From DBFJGL01 sp048394785 (lineage in GTDB: Bacteria; Bacillota; Clostridia; Christensenellales; CAG-917): a stretch of DNA of 7,023 nt. The position numbers and the translations under genes were made by a program. Below, in pieces: positions 1 to 5,929 of the stretch. The DNA lies in NCBI GenBank assembly GCA_048394785.1, contig DBFJGL010000037.1, forward strand, positions 1-7,023, in the 5' to 3' direction. Each line of letters begins with the position of its first letter. Position 1 is the stretch's first letter. The notes under the pieces were generated by a model. The model was not told where the DNA came from and ran no database searches. It saw only the letters and a list, made by a program, of their open reading frames with translations.

Positions 1-353
1 TCAGCGCAGAACTTGCGGCTACGCTTGCGGACTTTATCCGCAAGGACAAAAACGAGGCGCGAAAATATCGTTGGCGCAAAGAAGTATCTATCGAGGCATT
101 GAAAGAGGAAACGGGTTGGGAGCCGACGGACATTTCCGCAAATATAGAAACGGCTTTAATTGCGGACGAGGAAAAACAATCGCTTTTAGCGGCTGTGGCG
201 CGGCTGTCGGACAAGCAACGGCGGCTGATCCGTTTGCGGTATTACGAGGAAAAGACCGAATATGAAATCGCCGCTATACTCGGTATTAACCAAAGCAATG
301 TACACCGCCAACTTCAAACGATACATAATACGCTGAAAAAATCTTTGCAATAA
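1..353 (+). CDS. Sigma-70 region-4-like HTH protein, 5' end outside the window
   Basis: The frame is open from the window edge (first full codon at 3) to TAA at 351-353, giving 116 visible residues. The last 56 residues form a sigma-70 region-4-type helix-turn-helix: LSDKQRRLIRLRYYEEKTEYEIAAIL-type spacing, with recognition helix around INQSNVHRQL. The part before it is charged and helical (DFIRKDKNEARKYRWRKEV, then EALKEETGWEP), as in the short sigma-factor-like regulators common on Bacillota phages and conjugative elements. No region 2 is visible, so it is more likely a small DNA-binding regulator than a full sigma factor. An ATG at 99 exists, but nothing like a ribosome site precedes it and the coding signal continues upstream, so the real start is earlier. 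If the window is circular, the frame runs back across the junction to around 6990-7023. The regulatory target is unknown. Confidence 0.8.
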   Translation, partial: SAELAATLADFIRKDKNEARKYRWRKEVSIEALKEETGWEPTDISANIETALIADEEKQSLLAAVARLSDKQRRLIRLRYYEEKTEYEIAAILGINQSNVHRQLQTIHNTLKKSLQ

Positions 354-399
354 CTTTGAAATCAAACCGCATTATTCGCCGTTCTCATCACCTTAAAGT

Positions 400-425
400 T
401 AGAGGGGCTTAGTATCTCGCCTCTA
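400..425. repeat. Inverted repeat upstream of the 449 gene
   Basis: TAGAGG (400-405) and CCTCTA (420-425) are a perfect 6-bp inverted repeat around a 14-base spacer, followed by CTAAC, which partly extends pairing to the GTTAG overlap on the left. It sits in the 95-base gap between the sigma-like gene and the next gene, just before its ribosome site (AAAGGA, 433-438). There is no T-run, so it is not a standard terminator. It could be an operator for the HTH regulator or an mRNA leader hairpin; I cannot tell which. No convincing -35/-10 pair was found in this gap. Confidence 0.4.
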
Positions 426-448
426 CTAACGGAAAGGACGGTGCAAAA

Positions 449-631
449 ATGCCAAAGTACAAATACAAATTTTGTGACGGAACGGAAAGCGTTGTAGAAG
501 TCAGCGACGAACATTACGCTTTGCTTACTGCTTTGGACAAACAGGAAAAGCAAAACAACCGAAGTCAGGGGCGGCGAAATATCCCGCCTGCTACATTGCA
601 GAAAAAAGACAACGGCAAGGACGGTGTGTGA
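449..631 (+). CDS. Small hypothetical protein resembling the N-terminal part of sigma-like regulators
   Basis: This 60-residue protein starts at ATG 449 behind AAAGGA (433-438), about 10 bases away, and ends at TGA 629-631. The opening (KYKYKFCDGTESVVEVSDEHY) reads as a short beta hairpin and helix. It is followed by the acidic-basic segment ALDKQEKQNNRSQGRRNIP, which resembles the pre-HTH part of the gene at 1-353 (DFIRKDKNEARKYRWRKEV). This arrangement is typical of the front part of small Bacillota sigma-factor-like proteins, but the region-4 HTH is missing: the frame closes after a short KKDNGKDGV tail. It may be a naturally HTH-less relative or a truncated duplicate. The next start is only one base beyond the stop, so it is probably cotranscribed with the following genes. 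Function unknown. Confidence 0.6.
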   Translation: MPKYKYKFCDGTESVVEVSDEHYALLTALDKQEKQNNRSQGRRNIPPATLQKKDNGKDGV

Positions 632-632
632 A

Positions 633-869
633 ATGGAGCAAGTACACTTTCAGCAAGTCGCATACATCGGCGTTCTGAACGAGGACGATACTTTGAAAAT
701 CGGTATTCCGCTATACGTTAAGGTCAACGGCGAGCTGTCGAAAGAGCGGCAAAAAATGATACAGGATATTGCAACGGAAATGATACGCAAATACGATAAG
801 CAAATCAGCGAGTATTTTCAGAAGTTAAAACGGGAGCAACGGAAAAATGAAAGCATTATATCGGGTTGA
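633..869 (+). CDS. Small hypothetical protein
   Basis: I place the start at ATG 633, giving 78 residues, because AAGGA (617-621) lies 11 bases upstream; a GTG at 624 in the same frame would be only 2 bases from that site. The N-terminal half (about residues 1-38) looks like a beta-strand domain with the run LKIGIPLYVKVNG. The C-terminal half is a long charged amphipathic helix (KERQKMIQDIATEMIRKYDK onward) ending in KKxxREQRK-type basic residues. No membrane segment or signal peptide is present. It starts one base after the previous stop and overlaps the next gene by 23 bases, so the small genes appear translationally coupled. I do not recognise the family; a small nucleic-acid-binding or regulatory role is only a guess from the basic tail. 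Confidence 0.55.
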   Translation: MEQVHFQQVAYIGVLNEDDTLKIGIPLYVKVNGELSKERQKMIQDIATEMIRKYDKQISEYFQKLKREQRKNESIISG

Positions 870-1029
870 GTGCAACAACGGGAGCAAGTATTTTGACAAC
901 AGCTTAGCGGCTATCGCGTTCTACAATCTCAAACGCGAACAGCCTATGGCAAGCGTTCAACTGTGGAAATTCACAACGCCCACAACGCAAGTGCTTATTT
1001 CCCCCGTGGATAGCGAAACAAAGCATTAA
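847..1029 (+). CDS. Small hypothetical protein
   Basis: This 60-residue protein starts at ATG 847 inside the end of the preceding gene (23-base overlap in another frame) and stops at TAA 1027-1029. The start is supported by GGGAGC (832-837) about nine bases upstream. The sequence is MKALYRVECNNGSKYFDNSL, then a short helix (AAIAFYNLKREQP), then beta-rich SVQLWKFTTPTTQVLISPV. This suggests a compact alpha-beta fold, but I recognise no family. It has no export signal. It closes the first gene cluster, and a 126-base gap with hairpins follows. Confidence 0.5.
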   Translation: MKALYRVECNNGSKYFDNSLAAIAFYNLKREQPMASVQLWKFTTPTTQVLISPVDSETKH

Positions 1030-1041
1030 GTACTTATTTTG

Positions 1042-1073
1042 CGGCTTGGGGTTAGCCGTGTGTCAACGACACA
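1042..1073. repeat. Pair of adjacent hairpins in the 1030-1155 intergenic gap
   Basis: CGGCT (1042-1046) pairs with AGCCG (1054-1058) around a TGGGGTT loop. It abuts a second hairpin, TGTGTC (1059-1064) with GACACA (1068-1073), around a 3-base AAC loop. The region is followed by AAAACAAG rather than a T-run, so terminator function is weakly supported. The gap has no gene: 1074-1155 carries only the ribosome site TAGGAG (1144-1149) of the next gene and a poor TTTATA box at 1140-1145 without a good -35. In a single-stranded replicon such hairpins can act as conversion origins or mRNA-processing elements; that is inference. Confidence 0.35.
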
Positions 1074-1155
1074 AAACAAGCCCTGCCATTGCCGAACGGA
1101 AACGCGGTGCGCAACGTGTTTTCGGACGGCGAAAAACAATTTATAGGAGCGAAAA

Positions 1156-1344
1156 ATGGAACTGAAAATCGTAAAAGCGGAATGGAAAAGCGGTGTCGGC
1201 AAAAAGTCGGGAAAGCCCTACACGGGACTTGAACTCACGCTGAAAGGCACGGAAAAATTCACGGTATCGCAAATGCTGTTTCTCAATGACACGCAGTGTC
1301 AGTTGCTCGGTATCGAAAAGCCGACCGCCGAAACGGGGGCGTAA
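1156..1344 (+). CDS. Candidate ssDNA-binding protein, filamentous-phage pV-like
   Basis: A 62-residue beta-rich protein starts at ATG 1156 behind a strong TAGGAG site (1144-1149). Its N-terminus alternates hydrophobic and charged residues (ELKIVKAEWK), followed by SGVGKKSGKPY at residues 12-22. From memory, the corresponding stretch of Ff pV reads SGVSRQGKPY at residues 17-26 and includes the DNA-contacting Tyr26, and the order strand, basic loop, GKPY, strand is the same. pV-type proteins coat the displaced single strand and hold it for assembly. At 62 residues it is shorter than the 87 of Ff pV, and the match is short, so other small OB-like or SH3-like proteins are possible. The TAA at 1342-1344 is directly followed, in the same frame, by the next ATG, so the two products are tightly coupled or could be fused by stop readthrough. 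Confidence 0.45.
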   Translation: MELKIVKAEWKSGVGKKSGKPYTGLELTLKGTEKFTVSQMLFLNDTQCQLLGIEKPTAETGA

Positions 1345-1662
1345 ATGGCAAACCCGAAAATTCCCAAAGGATACGGCGGCACTTATGCCAAAAATGCGAG
1401 CGGCGGCGATACCCTCGTTATGGTAACAAGCGAACAAACAATTACGGGCGCAAAGCCCAAAGGAGCAAAAACAATGGCAAAAAGCACGGCAAAACCCGCC
1501 GCAGACAGCGGCAAGCAGAACAAAGGCACAAACGGCTTTCAGCCCACTTTCCGCAAGTATGCGGATATGAGCGACGGCGAAAAAGCGGCATTCCGTCAGG
1601 GCGCAAAGACGAGCGAAAACAAGGTCAAGGAGCGGCTCGGTTTTACGAAACCCAAAAACTAA
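1345..1662 (+). CDS. Basic hypothetical protein with internal start
   Basis: This 105-residue protein runs from ATG 1345, immediately after the preceding TAA, to TAA 1660-1662. Residues 1-43 are Gly/Thr/Lys-rich (IPKGYGGTYAKNASGGDTL). Residues 44-70 are a low-complexity Ala/Lys/Ser linker. The C-terminal part (PTFRKYADMSDGEKAAFRQ, then SENKVKERLGFTKP) is helical and basic. There is no signal peptide or membrane segment, so it is not a conventional pVIII coat. The upstream start has only a weak GGGGGCG site and probably relies on coupling, whereas a strong ribosome site precedes the in-frame ATG 1474, which would give a 62-residue product of the C-terminal part. The gene is the last before a terminator. 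It may bind nucleic acid alongside the pV-like neighbour; its function is unknown. Confidence 0.55.
   Translation: MANPKIPKGYGGTYAKNASGGDTLVMVTSEQTITGAKPKGAKTMAKSTAKPAADSGKQNKGTNGFQPTFRKYADMSDGEKAAFRQGAKTSENKVKERLGFTKPKN
1459..1476 (+). promoter_or_regulatory. Strong internal ribosome binding site and in-frame ATG
   Basis: AAAGGAG (1459-1465) lies 8 bases before ATG 1474, in the same frame as the 1345 gene. It is a better site than the one at 1345. The product would be the 62-residue C-terminal part (MAKSTAKPAADSG onward). Either the true gene starts here or two nested proteins are made, as with the internally started gX within gII of Ff phages. Confidence 0.5.
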
Positions 1663-1677
1663 ACCAAATCAGAACGG

Positions 1678-1746
1678 CGGCAGTCGAAACGGGCAAACGC
1701 CCAGCGGGGCAAACATAAAGTGCCGACGGTACGACTGCCGTTTTTT
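1678..1746 (+). terminator. Hairpin terminator with branched loop
   Basis: CGGCAGTCG (1678-1686) pairs perfectly with CGACTGCCG (1732-1740), directly followed by six T residues (1741-1746), the classical Rho-independent layout. The 45-base loop is unusually long but can fold further: GGGC/GCCC around AAAC at about 1690-1701, and GGCA/TGCC at about 1708-1724, giving a branched structure. It lies between the 1345 gene and the surface-protein operon, so it would separate the abundant DNA-binding products from the exported ones. This matches the position of the central terminator of Ff phages. Confidence 0.7.
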
Positions 1747-1771
1747 ATGCAGATTATTATAAGGAGAATTT

Positions 1772-2773
1772 ATGACAAAGACAATCAATAAGAAACTTTT
1801 TGCAATCGTGGCGGCGGTTATGGTGCTTGCGATTGCGCTCTCTTTGGCAATGGTCGGCTGTTCGTCGAACAAAGAAACCCCGCCTGTTGAAACTAATTCG
1901 GCGGTAGAAACGGAAAATTTACAAACCGTTAAACTGGCAATGAGTGCAGCGGCAACGGTTGCGGCGGACAATTCAATCAGTAAGACAATTACCGCGTCGG
2001 TGTACCCTGCGGAAGCAAAGAACAAGACTTTGGACTGGACTTTGGAGTGGTTGGACGAAACGAACACGGCGGATATTACAGAATATTTAACGCTCACGCC
2101 CGAATCGGACGGCAGTCTGACCGCTGTTTTGACCTGTTATAAACCGTTTACGGGCGAGGCGTTAATAACCGCCACTTCCCGCGAGGGCAACGTGTTCGAC
2201 ACCTGCCGCGCCGTCTATGTCGGCAACCCAGATAATTTGGATATACAGCCGCAAGGCTTTTCGGCAACGAGCGGAGCAATCGGCACTTACTATGAACTGG
2301 GCGCGGAAAATACTTATACTTTCAACATTATCCCGGATAACGTATTCGGACAGGTCGGCGCAAATTGCAACTATACTTATTCCGTTTCGGCGGTCGGCAG
2401 TATCAAAGTGCAAGACGTGTGGTATAGAGGTTTAACGGACACTTACGAATGGCAGGACGGAACGGAAAGCACGGTCAATATTTCGGGCATTACGACGGTT
2501 TCCAAATATGAACCCTCTGTATATGATTGCTCTATCAGCGGAAACAAATTGACGATTACGATTAACTGCACGTTGGAAAGTTATTATGAAAATTCCGTCC
2601 GTACGGGACAAAGTGTCAATTATACCCAGCGTTTCAAAGAGTATTCGGGGGATAACTGGTATTACGAATTGAAAGTTACGGAAACGACCAGCGGCGTAAG
2701 CAAAACTTTCAAGTTCCGTCCTATTAAAGTTGTAACAAACGTATCGCTCGGTGCCGATGTCGTTACGTTTTAA
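1772..2773 (+). CDS. Exported lipoprotein with Ig-like (Big_2-type) domain
   Basis: This 333-residue protein starts at ATG 1772 with AAGGAG (1761-1766) five bases upstream. The leader has KKLF, then a long hydrophobic stretch (about residues 9-28), then VGCSSN, with Cys30 as a plausible lipidation site; the -3 position is Met rather than Leu, so cleavage by signal peptidase I is not excluded. A Glu/Thr/Pro-rich linker follows. Residues about 50-150 look like a bacterial Ig-like group 2 domain (ASVYPAEAKNKTLDWTL, LTPESDGSLTAVLTC, ITATSREGN). The remaining about 180 residues are beta-rich with many Tyr, Thr and Asn and no clear family. It should sit on the outer face of the membrane. As first gene of the exported and morphogenesis operon it could be a virion-tip, receptor-binding or host-surface protein. 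Confidence 0.75.
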   Translation: MTKTINKKLFAIVAAVMVLAIALSLAMVGCSSNKETPPVETNSAVETENLQTVKLAMSAAATVAADNSISKTITASVYPAEAKNKTLDWTLEWLDETNTADITEYLTLTPESDGSLTAVLTCYKPFTGEALITATSREGNVFDTCRAVYVGNPDNLDIQPQGFSATSGAIGTYYELGAENTYTFNIIPDNVFGQVGANCNYTYSVSAVGSIKVQDVWYRGLTDTYEWQDGTESTVNISGITTVSKYEPSVYDCSISGNKLTITINCTLESYYENSVRTGQSVNYTQRFKEYSGDNWYYELKVTETTSGVSKTFKFRPIKVVTNVSLGADVVTF

Positions 2774-2800
2774 TGCCGCGGGTATCAGGGGGCAACGACA

Positions 2801-3373
2801 ATGAAAGCGGCAAAAATAATCTCATATATCGTGTTGGTTTTGGTGTTTGTCGCCGTCTGCGGTTTCCTCGTCTATTACACGGGCGGCTTTACAAGCGATT
2901 TCAAAACCTTTTATATCAACGTGGACGGCAAAGACATTTTAACCTCTGCCGACGGCTACAAACTTTCGGCAGATACGCCCCTACAAGTCAATGTCAAGTA
3001 CACGTTCGGCGCACTCAATAAAGACATTTCGGGCTATTCGGTCAAGGTCATACCGAACGCGTCGGGTAAAGATTTCAACTATACCGTGGACGGGCAAATG
3101 GTTTCCTATCAGTCGGAAACAGATTTGACGGCGGGTTTTGACATAGAACGCGGTGAAAACTCTTTCACGATAGCTCCGAAAGGCAGTATCAATAAAATTC
3201 TCTCGGCAATCTATCCCGACAGCGAAATCGAGGACAGCCGAAACAAGGCGTATGAAAATATGTACGCGCTTGTGGTAACTTCGTATAACGGCGCGGCAAG
3301 CGTGAAAATGCTCTTTTCAATCGACGAGCCGCTGTACGACATTGTATTGGATAAGGGGGAAATCGTATTTTGA
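2801..3373 (+). CDS. N-terminally anchored exported protein
   Basis: This 190-residue protein starts at ATG 2801 behind AGGGGG (2787-2792) and ends in TGA 3371-3373. Residues about 5-28 (IISYIVLVLVFVAVCGFLVY) form a single membrane segment preceded by Lys, predicting cytoplasmic N-terminus and external C-terminus; no clear cleavage site follows. The outer part is beta-rich (DFKTFYINVDGKDILTSADG, a GYSVKVIPN repeat-like strand, DIERGENSFTIAPKG) and contains few Cys. The stop overlaps the TTG start of the next gene, so the two are coupled. I do not recognise a named family. Position between the Ig-like lipoprotein and the pIII-like protein suggests a structural or assembly partner in the envelope, possibly filling a minor-coat role; that is inference. 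Confidence 0.65.
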   Translation: MKAAKIISYIVLVLVFVAVCGFLVYYTGGFTSDFKTFYINVDGKDILTSADGYKLSADTPLQVNVKYTFGALNKDISGYSVKVIPNASGKDFNYTVDGQMVSYQSETDLTAGFDIERGENSFTIAPKGSINKILSAIYPDSEIEDSRNKAYENMYALVVTSYNGAASVKMLFSIDEPLYDIVLDKGEIVF

Positions 3374-4785
3374 CAAGGCAGAAAACAAACAGGTTTTGGC
3401 TTGTTGCGCTTGCGTTCCTCTTGGTGCTTTGCTCCGCTTTTACGGCGGGGCAAGGTATCGGCATTACATACGCGGCAGAAAGCGAAATCACCTATTCGGG
3501 CGTATTGGACGATTTGAAAAAAGACGGCAGTTTCGACGAAAGTTTTTATCCCGCCATTACGGACGATTACTCGCTCAAAATGATACAGATAGCCGAGAGC
3601 GTAAACGGCGAATTGTTTCTGTATGTGTATCAACCGAGCGGGCAAGCGAAAAACCTAAAAGCAAGTTCTATCAATATCTCTACCACCATAAACGACGAAA
3701 TCAGTTTTTACAATTACAAAGTGCGGCTATTGAGTTCAAGCGGGGTTTTCTATAAATATCTCGTTCAAGATTTTACGGTATTGTCCGAGCCTACCCGCTA
3801 TTACGCGATAAGTTCTATTTATCGCCCGTTCGACGAAAGCATTGACAGCCAAGCCGAACACGGTAACACGGTAACGGAAATCAATTACTCCGTCAATAAA
3901 CAATACTGTTTCGGGGAAATCAACGGCAAGCCGTATTGCAACGTGGTGGATATTGAAACAATCGTTATCACGGATAAATTCGTGGGTTTCGTGCGGTATA
4001 TGGACGGTTTCAAACTGTATGTCGGGGCTTGCGACAGTCATTTCGTGGCGTTCAATACGGATAAGCCCATAGACAAACTACTCGAAGCCGACGTCTATTA
4101 CACCACGCAAAAATACTCTTATTCTTTTGTGCCGTTCGCGGGCGAAAATCATACGTTCGGGGAAAAGTCGGACGAATACGCCTATCTGAAATACACGGAT
4201 AAAGTCGAACATTCGGGCGGCGGCTTGTTCGCGGGTACTTACAAGTGGGACAGGATAGAAACGGTCGAACAGTTTATTGCGGAAAACGATTTAACGCAAA
4301 ACGTGTATTCGGGCGCGGTCATCGACGTGAACGTGGCGAACAAAATAACCGACGAGGGCAAAGCCGCTTTGCGGGGTAAAAAATGGGTACTGCGGTTTGC
4401 GGAAACAAGTTATACCTTAAATAGCGGCTACGGCTCTACTACCTCTTTTTCTACGCTTGTGGGCGACGTAACCATACTGCGGTTAAAGTTCGAAACGGAC
4501 GGCGTAACTTACAATTTGGGCGTAATAGACAACAAGCAGACAGGGAGCGACAAGCCGAGCAACGAGGAAACAATACAGCCCGAAATAAATAAGCGCGGGA
4601 AATGGATACTCATTGCGATAATCTTAATAATCGCGCTTATCCTGCTTGCCCCGCTGTTGCCCGTGATATTATCTTTTCTCGGTAAAGCGATAGTTTTGAT
4701 ATGCAAAGGACTTTGGTGGCTTATATCCGCGCCGTTTAAGCTCATCGGCAAGGCGTTCAAAAAACGAGGCGGCGGCAATGGATAA
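3370..4785 (+). CDS. Large membrane-anchored exported protein, pIII-like architecture
   Basis: This 471-residue protein uses a TTG start at 3370 that shares TTGA with the preceding stop; AAGGGGG (3353-3359) lies about ten bases upstream and supports it. Residues 1-36 form a signal peptide (basic RQKTNR, hydrophobic WLVALAFLLVLCSAFTA, likely cut after TYAA). A long Tyr/Asp-rich exterior region follows without a recognised fold. Near the C-terminus, after a Lys-Pro-Glu linker, residues about 412-437 are strongly hydrophobic (WILIAIILIIALILLAPLLP), then a second amphipathic stretch (about 440-460) and a basic Gly-rich tail. Signal peptide, exterior domain, C-terminal anchor and short tail is the layout of filamentous-phage pIII adsorption proteins, and the gene directly precedes the pI-like ATPase. 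No direct sequence match to pIII is claimed. Confidence 0.7.
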   Translation: MTRQKTNRFWLVALAFLLVLCSAFTAGQGIGITYAAESEITYSGVLDDLKKDGSFDESFYPAITDDYSLKMIQIAESVNGELFLYVYQPSGQAKNLKASSINISTTINDEISFYNYKVRLLSSSGVFYKYLVQDFTVLSEPTRYYAISSIYRPFDESIDSQAEHGNTVTEINYSVNKQYCFGEINGKPYCNVVDIETIVITDKFVGFVRYMDGFKLYVGACDSHFVAFNTDKPIDKLLEADVYYTTQKYSYSFVPFAGENHTFGEKSDEYAYLKYTDKVEHSGGGLFAGTYKWDRIETVEQFIAENDLTQNVYSGAVIDVNVANKITDEGKAALRGKKWVLRFAETSYTLNSGYGSTTSFSTLVGDVTILRLKFETDGVTYNLGVIDNKQTGSDKPSNEETIQPEINKRGKWILIAIILIIALILLAPLLPVILSFLGKAIVLICKGLWWLISAPFKLIGKAFKKRGGGNG

Positions 4786-5605
4786 CATTTACTTATTTAT
4801 AGACTTGGGGGCGGTTTCTGCCGCCCTCATTGCCTTATGTATATTTGCGATTGTTCGACTGCTGAAAACAAAGAGCGAGGAAAACAGCGGTCTGTATTGG
4901 GCGTATCAGGACAAGTGGCTGTTAAACGCTTTTGACAATTACGACTGCGCCGTGTATGGCTTTCGCGGTACGGGCAAAGACGTGCTTTTCGCGCACGCTA
5001 TCAATCTCAAAGGCGGCAAGCATTACAGCAATATTTACTATAACGCCGATACGGAAGTGCGCGACCTCAAAGACCTAAACGTGGGCGGCAACACTTACGA
5101 GGACTTTATCAACGGCGATATAAAGAAGTTTGAGCCGAACTTCGAGGACGGCTATCACTTTTTTATTTCCGACGCGGGCGTATATCTCGGTTGTCAGTAC
5201 AACAAGGAGCTGAACCAAAACTACGGCGAATTGCCGATACATATCGCTTTGCGCCGCCACTTGTACGACAGCCACGTTCACACAAACTCGCAAGCCCTCA
5301 ACCGCCCGTGGGATAAGGTGCGGGAGCAACAAGGCTGTTTTATTCATACGCTCGGCACGATAGACTGCGGCGACTTTCTGATAGTCAAGGCAATTTCCTA
5401 CACCAAATACGAAAGCGCGTTAGAGTGTCTGCCGCCGACAGACAAGCCGGACAAATTTCACGTTATGAAGTACGGCGAGATTTTGGAGCATAAATTCAAA
5501 GTTCCCGTTTCGTCGCTTACCTACGACACACGGCATTTCAAAACGATATTACTCAATAGCGAGGAGGAAAAACAAGACAATGAACGAGCCGCAATTATTA
5601 TCTGA
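4778..5605 (+). CDS. Zot/pI-like morphogenesis ATPase
   Basis: This 275-residue protein overlaps the previous gene by eight bases (start ATG 4778). Residues about 4-28 form one membrane segment (LFIDLGAVSAALIALCIFAI). The P-loop follows at residues 61-68 (GFRGTGKD), with Asp where Ser/Thr is usual. A hydrophobic strand ending FFISDAG (about 128-134) is the Walker B candidate, with D132 but no following Glu. The segment LPIHIALRRHLYDSHVHTNSQ (split about 152-171) resembles the sensor strand and switch region of Zot/gpI proteins, where RH and TQ pairs occur. In filamentous phages such ATPases drive coat assembly and extrusion of the ssDNA at the inner membrane; usually the membrane segment is C-terminal to the ATPase, here it is N-terminal. 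Context (pIII-like gene before it, replication origin after) fits. A FtsK/HerA-type transfer ATPase is the main alternative. Confidence 0.7.
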   Translation: MDNIYLFIDLGAVSAALIALCIFAIVRLLKTKSEENSGLYWAYQDKWLLNAFDNYDCAVYGFRGTGKDVLFAHAINLKGGKHYSNIYYNADTEVRDLKDLNVGGNTYEDFINGDIKKFEPNFEDGYHFFISDAGVYLGCQYNKELNQNYGELPIHIALRRHLYDSHVHTNSQALNRPWDKVREQQGCFIHTLGTIDCGDFLIVKAISYTKYESALECLPPTDKPDKFHVMKYGEILEHKFKVPVSSLTYDTRHFKTILLNSEEEKQDNERAAIII

Positions 5606-5852
5606 ACGCCAACGGCGAAAACAGCGCAGAGCCTTGCTCAAACGCCTGAATAAAAGCTATACCGCCGCACACGCCGCTTGGGTTGCTATGAATTACTACG
5701 ATTTCTATTTTGACGAGCGTATTGCGGAAAAGTTAGGAATGACAAAAGAACAGTTCGAGCAGTTTCAAAAGAACGTCATAAACGCACTTAGTCAGTATTG
5801 TAAAATTCGGCAGGAGCGCATTTTGGAATTGATAAACTCCGATACGTTGTAA
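5580..5852 (+). CDS. Small basic helical protein
   Basis: This 90-residue protein starts at ATG 5580 within the end of the ATPase gene (26-base overlap) and has AGGAGG (5562-5567) 12 bases upstream. The N-terminus is strongly basic and helical (ERQRRKQRRALLKRLNKSY). The rest is predicted helical with an aromatic cluster (AWVAMNYYDFYFDE) and an acidic-basic alternation (KLGMTKEQFEQFQKNVINAL) that could be a small HTH or coiled region. No signal peptide. It ends one base before the replication-origin region, so a regulatory or DNA-binding role near the origin is plausible but unproven. I do not recognise the family. Confidence 0.55.
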   Translation: MNEPQLLSERQRRKQRRALLKRLNKSYTAAHAAWVAMNYYDFYFDERIAEKLGMTKEQFEQFQKNVINALSQYCKIRQERILELINSDTL

Positions 5853-5871
5853 AGGCGCAGGCGTAAGGCGC
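5853..5871. repeat. Three AGGCG(C/T) direct repeats, candidate iterons
   Basis: AGGCGC (5853-5858), AGGCGT (5859-5864) and AGGCGC (5866-5871) follow the stop of the 5580 gene within 19 bases. The third also forms the base of the following hairpin, and its complement GCGCC appears at 5911-5915. Short tandem repeats near a CRESS or rolling-circle origin commonly bind Rep; here this is inference from position. Confidence 0.4.
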
Positions 5872-5915
5872 GGCAGTTCGGGGAGCGTTGCCGCAAGGCA
5901 GCCCCCGAACGCGCC
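5867..5915. repeat. Long GCAA-capped hairpin beside the origin
   Basis: Three helices stack: GGCGC (5867-5871) with GCGCC (5911-5915), then GTTCGGGG (5876-5883) with CCCCGAAC (5903-5910) after a 4-base left bulge, then GTTGCC (5887-5892) with GGCAGC (5897-5902) after a 3-base bulge (one G-T pair). A GCAA tetraloop (5893-5896) caps it. About 19 pairs in 49 bases is a strong structure that overlaps no gene. No T-run follows, so it is not a standard terminator. In a filamentous-phage context it could be the packaging hairpin or the complementary-strand origin. Confidence 0.75.
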
Positions 5916-5929
5916 GATCGCCGTCAGCT

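Noticed and set aside
356..384. Promoter with TTGAAA at 356-361
   Set aside because: No acceptable -10 box lies 16-18 bases downstream; AT-rich ATTATT is only about 8 bases away.
1296..1718. Plus-strand frame of 140 codons rich in Arg/Lys
   Set aside because: It overlaps the pV-like gene and the 1345 gene, which have start signals. Its highly basic, low-complexity content is typical of a shifted-frame shadow.
1669..2097. Minus-strand frame of 142 codons with a hydrophobic middle (a possible coat-like membrane protein)
   Set aside because: It lies antisense to the terminator and to the leader of the Ig-like lipoprotein gene. Its hydrophobicity mirrors the Ala/Val-rich codons on the other strand, and it has no ribosome site.
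3189..3645. Two minus-strand frames of 100 and 144 codons
   Set aside because: Both are fully antisense to the well-supported 2801 and 3370 genes and lack start signals or recognisable motifs.
3342..3755. Plus-strand frame of 137 codons overlapping the 3370 start
   Set aside because: The 3370 frame has a signal peptide, a strong ribosome site and coupling to the prior stop. This frame is a basic shadow.
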